From the NCBI GenBank assembly GCA_964614215.1, contig CAZTKP010000052.1, forward strand, positions 1 to 15,895: a stretch of DNA of 15,895 nt, written 5' to 3'. The notes beneath the pieces were generated by a model that saw only the letters and a program-made list of their open reading frames with translations, searched no databases and had not been told where the DNA came from. A program made the position numbers and the translations under genes. Source of the stretch: CAZTKP01 sp964614215. Lineage in GTDB: Bacteria; UBP6; UBA1177. Below are positions 1-6,137 of the stretch, one piece after another (positions within the stretch are counted from its first letter, which is position 1; every line of letters starts with the position of its first letter).

Positions 1-53
1 TCACAGTTTAAGTAGAACTTTTTCAAAAATATTAGTTTTGGCGGTTTTCCTTG

Positions 54-92
54 AAGCAAGCATTTTCTCAAACGAGAAAACTTGCTTTTTTA
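54..92 (+). terminator. Hairpin plus T-run in the antitoxin leader (terminator or attenuator)
   Basis: Arms AAGCAAG + TTTTCTC (54-60 and 63-69, with a CA bulge) pair with GAGAAAA + CTTGCTT (74-87) around an AAAC loop. A run of seven T (86-92) follows. This has the shape of a Rho-independent terminator on the plus strand, placed 55 bases before the antitoxin start. It may end an upstream transcript, or attenuate the toxin-antitoxin transcript if the promoter lies upstream of it. The inner part is also operator copy 1. Confidence 0.5.
63..80. promoter_or_regulatory. Palindromic operator copy 1 of the AbiE-like operon
   Basis: TTTTCTC-AAAC-GAGAAAA is a perfect inverted repeat with 7-bp arms and a 4-bp centre. 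The same palindrome recurs at 127-144, centre to centre 64 bp, and about 20 of 22 bases match when flanks are included. Classical AbiEi antitoxins bind paired inverted repeats in their own promoter and repress it. Function here is inferred from that precedent and from position. Confidence 0.6.
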
Positions 93-126
93 AGAAAATC
101 TCGTAATGTTTTCTTTTATTGGGTTA

Positions 127-144
127 TTTTCTCAAGGGAGAAAA
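127..144. promoter_or_regulatory. Palindromic operator copy 2, overlapping the antitoxin RBS
   Basis: TTTTCTC-AAGG-GAGAAAA has arms identical to copy 1 at 63-80. The Shine-Dalgarno sequence AAGGGAG (134-140) occupies the loop and the start of the right arm, 6 bases before ATG 147. In DNA it can act as a repressor operator. In RNA the hairpin would partly hide the ribosome binding site. Confidence 0.6.
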
Positions 145-146
145 CT

Positions 147-1250
147 ATGGGAGATAAGAAAATCACTGATATGGAAATGATGAGCTCTTTTTTTGGAAGA
201 AAGTATCTTTTAAAACCGCTTTTTATTGAAGGAGTTCAAACAGATGTTTTTGTTCCGACTAATGGAAAAATAGTTGAAGCTCTTGTTTCAGCAAAGTTGC
301 TTGATAGCAATGAGGTTTTTAATTTTGTAGTTGAAATGAAAGCATCAAACACCCCCTTAGTTGTAAAACAGGCAGTTAATCAGGTAAGAAGCCAAGCTAA
401 ATATTTTGATGATGCTGTTCCTTTAATTGCAGTTCCCTATCTTTCTCCAGAGCGACTTGAGATGCTTGAAGCAGAGGGTGTTAGTGGTGTAGATCTTTGC
501 GGTAACGGCTACATTAATGTTCCAAACAGGATATACATTTTAAGAACAGGGCAGAGAAATCTTTATCCCTCCTCACGTCCTTTAAACAATCCTTATTGGG
601 GCCGTTCAGCTATGATAGGCAGACTTTTCCTTGTCAGGAATAATTTTAAAACTCTAAGTGAATTGTGGAAAGTTTTAAAAGATTATGGAGAAGCATTGGC
701 GATATCACAGGTTTCAAAAGCTGTTCAGGCTCTTACAGATGACCTGGTGGTATCAAAGTCGGAAGGCAAATTGTCACTTTTCGACCCAGATAAGTTGCTT
801 AATAAACTAGCTTTTAATTGGGGAGAAAAAGGCGGAAGGTTCGCACTCCGTAAATCCTCAGGGTTTAAATTAAAAAATGGTTTAAGTTCACTTTCAATAC
901 TTTCCAAAGATTCATCCTTACAATGGACAATTACTGGTGAGTCATCTGTTCAGAGGTATACACCATTTTCTCAGGGCGGCCCTAAAAAGGTTGTGGTTTC
1001 TAACGTTATTAATTCTCTTAAATTACTAATTGATGAAGATAATGAAGTCGAACCTGTTGATAGCTTTGCTGATGTTATTATTTATGGAACAAATGAGCCT
1101 GGGTTTTTCTTTGGAAAAGAGACCGACTCTTCCGGTGTTAACTGGGCGGGAATGGTACAGACATATATTGAGCTTGCAAACGGCGATGCTCGTCAACTGG
1201 AAGCAGCAGCTAAGATTAAGAGTAAAATATTAAAGGAGTTTAAAAGATAA
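147..1250 (+). CDS. AbiEi-like antitoxin / winged-helix transcriptional regulator (type IV toxin-antitoxin)
   Basis: This is a 367-residue protein. I start it at ATG 147 because AAGGGAG lies 6 bases upstream; the frame stays open back to ATG 51, but that would run through both operator palindromes. The N-terminal part looks like a PD-(D/E)xK nuclease-type fold: a hydrophobic strand carries Glu63-Met-Lys65, and Asp53 lies upstream. It is followed by the GVSGVDLCGNGYI region seen in the large AbiEi-family regulators. A winged-helix DNA-binding segment spans roughly residues 150-208. The C-terminus (GDARQLEAAAKI) fits the AbiEi C-terminal pattern. The stop overlaps the next ATG by one base, so the pair is translationally coupled. 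By family it should repress the operon and neutralise the toxin. Family assignment is from pattern recognition; whether the nuclease-like fold is active is unknown. Confidence 0.75.
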   Translation: MGDKKITDMEMMSSFFGRKYLLKPLFIEGVQTDVFVPTNGKIVEALVSAKLLDSNEVFNFVVEMKASNTPLVVKQAVNQVRSQAKYFDDAVPLIAVPYLSPERLEMLEAEGVSGVDLCGNGYINVPNRIYILRTGQRNLYPSSRPLNNPYWGRSAMIGRLFLVRNNFKTLSELWKVLKDYGEALAISQVSKAVQALTDDLVVSKSEGKLSLFDPDKLLNKLAFNWGEKGGRFALRKSSGFKLKNGLSSLSILSKDSSLQWTITGESSVQRYTPFSQGGPKKVVVSNVINSLKLLIDEDNEVEPVDSFADVIIYGTNEPGFFFGKETDSSGVNWAGMVQTYIELANGDARQLEAAAKIKSKILKEFKR

Positions 1251-2113
1251 TGTCAGATGTTATGTGGAAAAACTTTGCTCCTTTATGGAATGATCTAAGG
1301 AAATTGAGCCACGGACTTCTTTTAACGGGAGGTTATGCACTCTTTTTAAAGCAGAAATGGTTAATAGAGAATAGGGATGTGAAAAGCGTTGTGGGTATTG
1401 AGATATGGCCTGATTCAGTTCCAAGAGCAACAAAAGACTTCGATGTAATTGTCTGTGTAAAGATTCTTGCTGATGCAACTCTAAACTCAGATGTTGCACA
1501 ATTGATTGAAAAACATGAGTTCACGCCATGGACAAAGTTTTGGAAATTTAAAAAAGGTATTGGTGACGACAATCATCTTATTCTGGAGTTACATGCTTTC
1601 CCTGATAAGAATGCAAATGTGAAGGTTGAGGGGAATAGAGTGAAAGGTCGCAATGTCGGGAAAGAGGGAATTATTCATGGCAGGGAAAACCCGGAAGCTG
1701 CAGGGAGTAATATTTCTCCGTTTTCATTTAGTATAGATGGTGCTGATATTGTTGTTCCGAATGCCGTGAGTTTTGCCATTATGAAACTTACAGCCATGCG
1801 CGATCGCTGGCTCAAAACTAAAGATGAGAGCCTTAATGATGAAGAAGGGGTTTTCCATCGGACGCAGTCAATTAAGCATGCTAAAGATGTTTTCAGAGCT
1901 GTTGCCATGATGACAAATGAAGAATATAAGTTAATCCCTGAAACACTGGTTAAGATGAAAGAATATGAGGTGTTTAGAGCTGCTTCTGGTATATTTAAAG
2001 AGTTTTTCATTGATGGTGATACTCCGGGATCAACTATGGTGTCAAGTGACTGGTCCGGTGAAAATTATGATACAGTTTTGTCTTTGCTTAAATCCTGGTT
2101 TATCGAAAAGTAA
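1250..2113 (+). CDS. AbiEii-like nucleotidyltransferase toxin
   Basis: This 287-residue protein starts at ATG 1250, sharing one base with the antitoxin stop (TAATG). AAGGAG at 1233-1238 serves as RBS. The nucleotidyltransferase signature is present: Gly27-Gly28 in LLTGGYAL, then PRATKDFDVIV with Asp63 and Asp65 as the metal-binding pair. Glu113 in the strand LELHAF is a candidate third carboxylate. The helical part carries IMKLTAMRDR (Lys179, Arg184, Arg186) and KHAKDVFRAV (Lys212-Asp213), matching the conserved Lys/Arg/Asp motif of AbiEii/AbiGii and MenT-type toxins. Such toxins act as nucleotidyltransferases, and related MenT proteins modify tRNA acceptor ends; the substrate here is not deducible. 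The last 40 bases fall in a segment that is repeated after the assembly gap. Intact active-site motifs suggest a functional gene. Confidence 0.75.
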   Translation: MSDVMWKNFAPLWNDLRKLSHGLLLTGGYALFLKQKWLIENRDVKSVVGIEIWPDSVPRATKDFDVIVCVKILADATLNSDVAQLIEKHEFTPWTKFWKFKKGIGDDNHLILELHAFPDKNANVKVEGNRVKGRNVGKEGIIHGRENPEAAGSNISPFSFSIDGADIVVPNAVSFAIMKLTAMRDRWLKTKDESLNDEEGVFHRTQSIKHAKDVFRAVAMMTNEEYKLIPETLVKMKEYEVFRAASGIFKEFFIDGDTPGSTMVSSDWSGENYDTVLSLLKSWFIEK

Positions 2114-2128
2114 AAGAGGCGTGTAAAT
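2074..2128. repeat. 55-bp direct repeat, left copy at the scaffold gap
   Basis: The last 55 bases before the N run, containing the toxin 3' end and stop, are identical to 2229-2283 just after it. The match ends exactly at the N boundary, pointing to an assembler overlap of k = 55 rather than a biological repeat. Confidence 0.9.
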
Positions 2129-2228
2129 NNNNNNNNNNNNNNNNNNNNNNNNNNNNNNNNNNNNNNNNNNNNNNNNNNNNNNNNNNNNNNNNNNNNNNNN
2201 NNNNNNNNNNNNNNNNNNNNNNNNNNNN
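2129..2228. other. Assembly gap: 100 N
   Basis: Exactly 100 unknown bases, the usual filler for a join of unestimated length. Because both flanks are the same 55 bases, the real molecule may contain no missing sequence and read straight from the toxin stop region into 2284. Alternatively, two copies of this segment exist and the join is wrong. Linkage of 1-2128 to the rest should be treated as provisional. Confidence 0.95.
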
Positions 2229-2283
2229 AGTTTTGTCTTTGCTTAAATCCTGGTTTATCGAAAAGTAAAAGAGGCGTGTAAAT
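2229..2283. repeat. 55-bp direct repeat, right copy at the scaffold gap
   Basis: Identical to 2074-2128. It carries a second copy of the toxin C-terminal codons (28 bases of coding overlap after the frame begins, then the stop and 15 bases), with no gene upstream of it on this side of the gap. It should not be read as a truncated second toxin without checking reads. Confidence 0.9.
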
Positions 2284-2329
2284 GTTAAACTTTTGTCGGT
2301 CTTAGATTTTAGAGTGAAATTTTTTCTAC

Positions 2330-2722
2330 TTATTTGAGTCTCAGATTTCTCACGATTCCAGTTGTAACAAAAACTCCAAGCATAACGTAGCATGACGGAA
2401 GTCCGAAGTAGGAAGGACTCGGGTTTATCATGAGAAGGTGCATCGCGGAAAAATAGAGTGAACTCATTATTCCAAGCGCAAGTCCCAGATTAAACAGGAA
2501 ATTTACAGCGAGTCTGTTGATGAGAAAGCTCGCGACGAGCATTAACAGAAGACTGTTTGAATAGAAGTAACTTGACGGAACTCCGAAGACTGAGGGGCAG
2601 TATCCTTTGAGCGAAAGTTCGTGCAGCACTGAATAAAGAGCGTAGATTATTCCGAGAATAACTATAAGCATTACCGCAATATCACGCGGTGTCAGTATCT
2701 TTTCCTTTACAGCCATGTCCAT
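2330..2722 (-). CDS. Small membrane protein with an internally duplicated two-helix unit (function unknown)
   Basis: This 130-residue, very hydrophobic protein has about four transmembrane segments (roughly 15-33, 56-70, 73-97 and 112-124). The two halves resemble each other. CPSVFGVPSSY (42-52) and SPSYFGLPSCY (102-112) lie exactly 60 residues apart and follow similar LGI..LY helices. The duplication is still visible in DNA: 2391-2408 and 2571-2588 match at 16 of 18 bases, 180 bp apart. It has two Cys, 42 and 111, in mirrored places of the two motifs. Its start overlaps the 3' end of the permease gene by 16 bases, so the two are probably cotranscribed. Met3 (start 2716) is an alternative start; neither has a clear Shine-Dalgarno. 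I do not recognise the family; a faint likeness to vitamin K epoxide reductase-type helices is not enough to name it. Confidence 0.7.
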   Translation of the reverse strand: MDMAVKEKILTPRDIAVMLIVILGIIYALYSVLHELSLKGYCPSVFGVPSSYFYSNSLLLMLVASFLINRLAVNFLFNLGLALGIMSSLYFSAMHLLMINPSPSYFGLPSCYVMLGVFVTTGIVRNLRLK

Positions 2723-3663
2723 GTATCAACTATGCTGAACCAGAACGGAAGTGAAAGCAGCGAAATAAGTGTCGAGAAAGTGAGAATTCCACTCACAGCC
2801 TCGTTATCACACTTTATAAAATCGCAGAAAAACGGCGAGATTGCCGCTGTCGGCATTACTGATTCTATTAAAATTACCTTTTTTGTTATAGAGTCTACTT
2901 TAAAAAGGATCGATATCAGTAAAACAGCAAGAATTCCGAAGATCATGCCGACGGCCAGTCTCAGAACTGTTCCTGATACGATAGTTTTTATATGAGCTTT
3001 TTTAATTATCAGCGAAAATGAAAGTCCCACAGTAAAAAGAATGGCCGGTATTGTTATCGAAGCGAATGATTCGATGCTTTTATTAAGCCAGATAGGAACT
3101 TTTATGCCCTTAAAGTTCATGTAAAGTGCCGCAATGACTACGAGTATTGGAATCAATGCGTTGTTGTAAAGTTCTTTCAAAATGACTTTGATGGAAGATC
3201 TGTCAAACCTGCCGCCACTTAAAAGAATTGAAAGAGAAAAACCCAGAAAAAGAAAAACAGGCCAGAAAAAGACAGTGAAAAATACTGCTCTGGTAAATCC
3301 TGCATCTCCTAAAAAGTAAAAAAGCACACCCCATCCCAAGTATCCGTAGTTTCCCATAAAAGAGCCGACACAGAAAGAGTTCTGAACGAGCGGATCTTTT
3401 GAAATTATTTTTCGGAGAGTGAACACAGCCGTGGCAAAAAGAATTGAAATTATTAGGAATGCAAGTGAAGCTGGAAGAAGCTGAGACACATCCTCCACGT
3501 TTGTTTTATAGAGGTTCCTGAAAATGATAAATGGAACTGAAACTTTTACAACGAACTTTCTAAGAGTTCCGATATCCTCTTTGGAGAACATTTTCAACTG
3601 TTTGAAAAACCATCCGAGAAAGATCGGAAAGTTGATGACAAGTACAAGTTCTGTAATATGCAT
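2707..3663 (-). CDS. AEC-family transporter (auxin efflux carrier-like permease)
   Basis: This 318-residue integral membrane protein is of the usual length for bacterial AEC permeases and has about ten hydrophobic segments in two bundles separated by a polar stretch near residues 155-170. Family-typical features include an N-terminal PFIIFRNLYK segment, GNYGYLGWG, a TIPAILFTVGLSFS helix, and a C-terminal IESVMPTAAIS followed by small-residue-rich helices. Bacterial members export or import small carboxylates such as malate or malonate; the substrate cannot be told from sequence. ATG 3663 is supported by GGAGG on the minus strand (plus CCTCC, 3671-3675), 7 bases upstream. The gene is divergent from the glycosyltransferase and overlaps the small membrane protein downstream. 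Confidence 0.85.
   Translation of the reverse strand: MHITELVLVINFPIFLGWFFKQLKMFSKEDIGTLRKFVVKVSVPFIIFRNLYKTNVEDVSQLLPASLAFLIISILFATAVFTLRKIISKDPLVQNSFCVGSFMGNYGYLGWGVLFYFLGDAGFTRAVFFTVFFWPVFLFLGFSLSILLSGGRFDRSSIKVILKELYNNALIPILVVIAALYMNFKGIKVPIWLNKSIESFASITIPAILFTVGLSFSLIIKKAHIKTIVSGTVLRLAVGMIFGILAVLLISILFKVDSITKKVILIESVMPTAAISPFFCDFIKCDNEAVSGILTFSTLISLLSLPFWFSIVDTWTWL
3632..3659 (+). promoter_or_regulatory. Possible promoter for the glycosyltransferase gene
   Basis: TTGATG (3632-3637), a 16-bp spacer and TAATAT (3654-3659) lie inside the 5' end of the divergent permease gene, about 33 bases before ATG 3699. Each box matches the sigma70 consensus at only 4 of 6 bases. It would overlap the minus-strand promoter region, so the two could be mutually exclusive. 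Confidence 0.3.
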
Positions 3664-3688
3664 CGCGGCTCCTCCAGATAACTCAGAC

Positions 3689-3716
3689 AGTCTAGACCAT
3701 GAAAGATATTAGTCAA
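3689..3716 (-). promoter_or_regulatory. Possible promoter for the AEC permease
   Basis: On the minus strand TTGACT (plus 3711-3716), a 16-bp spacer and TAGACT (plus 3689-3694) predict a start near 3682, just ahead of the GGAGG at 3671-3675. It overlaps the first codons of the glycosyltransferase if that starts at 3699. Confidence 0.4.
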
Positions 3717-5981
3717 AAAAAACTTAACAGTGTTAATGAGCGTTTCAAGAACATGCGTGAGGGTTTTAGGCGGGTATTTCTTGAATTATGGTGTATTAGG
3801 ACTAAACTCGGAGTAACTTTGAACGTTTGGATCAAAAGAATAATGGGAATTTTTGCTGCCGCGGTGATCTTCATAGTCTATTTTGTTATCTCAACAAAAG
3901 GTGTGGTCTATAGTCCGTTCACAGTTTTTTTCCCGTCGTATCACTACTGCTTTTTTGTCTGTGCTTTTGTAATGATCCTGTTTTTTTTGTTTAGGAATAG
4001 GGTAAACATAAAGATAAAAGCAGACAGAATATTGTTTTTTGTTCTGCCGATAACTCTTTTTCTGTGGAGTCTTATCTACGCCTGGAAGTATCTTCAGTTC
4101 GTTCCTCAGCCGGATGACGGAATTCATTATGTCTGGTTGTCTAAGCTCCTGCTGCAAGGCAGGGTGTATATGGAACTGCCTGAATTCAATGAGCATTTCC
4201 AGTGCAATTTCATTACGGTGCATGACGGTAAGTTTGTCTCTGTTTTTTTACCCGGTTTCAGTCTGGTCATGGCTCCCTTTACTGCTTTGGGTGTTCCATG
4301 GCTGCTTAATCCTATCCTTGCAGGAGTGAACACCTATCTTGTGGGAAAACATGCATTAAAACTGAGAGATATGACTGCCGCCTTTACAGCGATGATGTTG
4401 TTTGTGTTCTCATCTGTACACATTTTTCACGGAGCACTTTATTTTCCGCATCATTTCGGATTGTTTATAGTTCTGCTTTCAACTTACATTATCGTTCATG
4501 GAAAAAGCAGTACAGGAAATATTGCAATTGCCGGTGCTCTGGTTGCCTATACCCTGCTTGTAAGACCGCAGAATGCAGTCTATGTCTATGCAGGTTTTTT
4601 TGTTTATTTTATTCTTTTTAAAAAATTCCGGTCTCTGATCGTTTTTACTCTTCCGTTTCTCTTTTTTGGTGGAATTCTGATGACTTACAACTGGTTCTTT
4701 ACAGGAGATCCGTTCTATTTTGTTCAGGATGCACTTTTTGATGTTATAAATCGCAGAAAACTCTGTCATCGTCCCGGTTTTGGAAAAGGTTGTTCGACTA
4801 ACCACGGTGACCACCTGCCTCCCGGAGGCACGGACCTTAAGTTTCTTGCGGGGATAAATTTTCTTCGTCTTAATAGTTTTCTGACGAGAATAACTGCTCA
4901 TCCCGGGCTTCTGTTTTTTATCTTTCCGGTCGTCTATAAATATCCCAGGAAGTATTTTCTTTACTATTTCCTACCGCTTTGCGCAGTTGCGTCATACTTT
5001 TTCTTTTATATTGAAGGGAACTATGCGGGACCCAGGTATCTCATGGAGACAGGAGCTCTTTTCCTTGTTGCGGCAGGTTGCGGAATTTCCTATGTTTTCG
5101 AGCTTCTCAGGAAAAACGATCTTAAACAAAAAGTTATAAAAGGTATCGTCGCAGGTTTTATAATTTCATCCGTAGTATTTTTCTCCTATCACATTTTCCC
5201 CATTTTTGTCACAAAGCCTCCGTATAAAACACCTCAAAATGTAAGGGTTAAGGAGATAATTGAAGAGAAAGGGATAAAGAACTCGATAATTATGCTGCCT
5301 TTCTGTGTATTTTTTGAGACTTATTCTCCACTTACGATCATGGATGATCCTCCTTACGACAAATATGGAAACCTGATAATGCAGTCCGTATCTCTGCCTG
5401 AGATTGTAAGTGACGTGGATAAAAACATTCTGAAATACTACAACAATTCTCAATATAAAGCTGTCTGGAAGTTTGACGAAGATAAGAAAAATCCGGGAGA
5501 TTTTAAAGTAAGAAAGCTTGAATTTCTTGAAAATGATGACAAGTTCATAGTTGAATTTGAAGTGAAATCAATACCTGTTTCGGGGCTTCCTTACTTCAGT
5601 TTTCCGATCTGGTCTGATTATGTGGAAAATGAGCTTGGTTTTTTCCCTGGGAAAACCCTGCCGCTAAGGTATCTTGGACTTCTTCTGCAGTTTAGAAAAG
5701 GGCGTGAGAATTGGTATGGCTTTGAACATTCGGTAGTAAATTCAGGCGATTATCAGTTTGAGCTCGCTTATGTGGCCTCAAGTTGCGCAACAGGCTTTGA
5801 CATCGAAATAAATGGTAAACAGGCTTTTACCGTTGATCCGAAAATAAATCCTGAAGAAGTCCAGAAAACTGTCTTTGAAGCCAAACTTAAAAAAGGAAGA
5901 AACAAGTTCCGCATAATCCCGAAAAAAGACGGATGCATTGTCCTTGATTATCTGGATATGGAACTAAATAACTCTCCCTAG
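3699..5981 (+). CDS. GT-C fold membrane glycosyltransferase (GT39/PMT/ArnT-like)
   Basis: This is a 760-residue protein with an N-terminal multi-pass region, about residues 50-490, and a soluble C-terminal part of about 260 residues. After the early helices, PQPDDGIHYVW carries Asp139-Asp140 in an outward loop, the place of the acidic catalytic motif in GT-C enzymes that use polyprenyl-phosphate sugars. LPGFSLVMAPF and TLLVRPQNAVY are also typical of this group. It would transfer a sugar outside the inner membrane; acceptor and donor are unknown. The C-terminal part (580-755) looks beta-rich and may bind carbohydrate or protein. The start is uncertain: ATG 3699 has no Shine-Dalgarno. ATG 3753 and ATG 3843 (directly before the first helix; 712 residues) are alternatives. 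The final codons and TAG lie inside the palindromic repeat at 5967-6053, so the natural C-terminus may have been altered by that insertion. Confidence 0.8.
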   Translation: MKDISQKKLNSVNERFKNMREGFRRVFLELWCIRTKLGVTLNVWIKRIMGIFAAAVIFIVYFVISTKGVVYSPFTVFFPSYHYCFFVCAFVMILFFLFRNRVNIKIKADRILFFVLPITLFLWSLIYAWKYLQFVPQPDDGIHYVWLSKLLLQGRVYMELPEFNEHFQCNFITVHDGKFVSVFLPGFSLVMAPFTALGVPWLLNPILAGVNTYLVGKHALKLRDMTAAFTAMMLFVFSSVHIFHGALYFPHHFGLFIVLLSTYIIVHGKSSTGNIAIAGALVAYTLLVRPQNAVYVYAGFFVYFILFKKFRSLIVFTLPFLFFGGILMTYNWFFTGDPFYFVQDALFDVINRRKLCHRPGFGKGCSTNHGDHLPPGGTDLKFLAGINFLRLNSFLTRITAHPGLLFFIFPVVYKYPRKYFLYYFLPLCAVASYFFFYIEGNYAGPRYLMETGALFLVAAGCGISYVFELLRKNDLKQKVIKGIVAGFIISSVVFFSYHIFPIFVTKPPYKTPQNVRVKEIIEEKGIKNSIIMLPFCVFFETYSPLTIMDDPPYDKYGNLIMQSVSLPEIVSDVDKNILKYYNNSQYKAVWKFDEDKKNPGDFKVRKLEFLENDDKFIVEFEVKSIPVSGLPYFSFPIWSDYVENELGFFPGKTLPLRYLGLLLQFRKGRENWYGFEHSVVNSGDYQFELAYVASSCATGFDIEINGKQAFTVDPKINPEEVQKTVFEAKLKKGRNKFRIIPKKDGCIVLDYLDMELNNSP

Positions 5982-6053
5982 CCCTCTCTTAAAAAAGCGA
6001 GGGAACTGAACGGCGGCTTCCCTCTTTTTGAAAGAGGGATCGAGGGAGTTATT
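5967..6053. repeat. MITE-like 87-bp palindromic repeat, also a likely terminator
   Basis: The ends AATAACTC (5967-5974) and GAGTTATT (6046-6053) are perfect inverted repeats that extend inward imperfectly. Inside are two hairpins: CCCTC...GAGGG (5982-6003, about 8 pairs with one mismatch) and CCCTCTTT-TTG-AAAGAGGG (6020-6038, 8 perfect pairs). The design matches small non-coding dispersed palindromes found in many bacterial genomes. No transposase is present. The left end supplies the last codons and the TAG of the glycosyltransferase. In RNA the paired hairpins could stop or stabilise that transcript ahead of the next promoter. Confidence 0.65.
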
Positions 6054-6073
6054 AACTCCATCTAAATAAAACT

Positions 6074-6102
6074 TTGAAAGGTCTCCATGTTTTAAGTAAA
6101 AT
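6074..6102 (+). promoter_or_regulatory. Sigma70-type promoter of the lipid operon
   Basis: TTGAAA (6074-6079), a 17-bp spacer and TAAAAT (6097-6102) each match consensus at 5 of 6 bases. The predicted start is near 6109, about 30 bases before the ketosynthase TTG start, and it lies just downstream of the palindromic repeat. No operator-like palindrome is obvious beside it. Confidence 0.6.
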
Positions 6103-6137
6103 AGCGGCCTGTTGATCTTTGTTTGACGGGTGACATT

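Noticed and set aside
51..146. In-frame N-terminal extension of the antitoxin from ATG 51
   Set aside because: It would translate both operator palindromes and the T-run hairpin, has no Shine-Dalgarno, and ATG 147 has a good one.
2229..2283. Truncated second toxin gene after the gap
   Set aside because: Exact identity of 55 bases ending at the N borders is better explained by assembler overlap than by a second gene copy.
5967..6053. CRISPR repeat or attachment site
   Set aside because: Only one copy is present, with no spacers, no integrase and no tRNA next to it; the nested hairpins fit a MITE-like repeat better.
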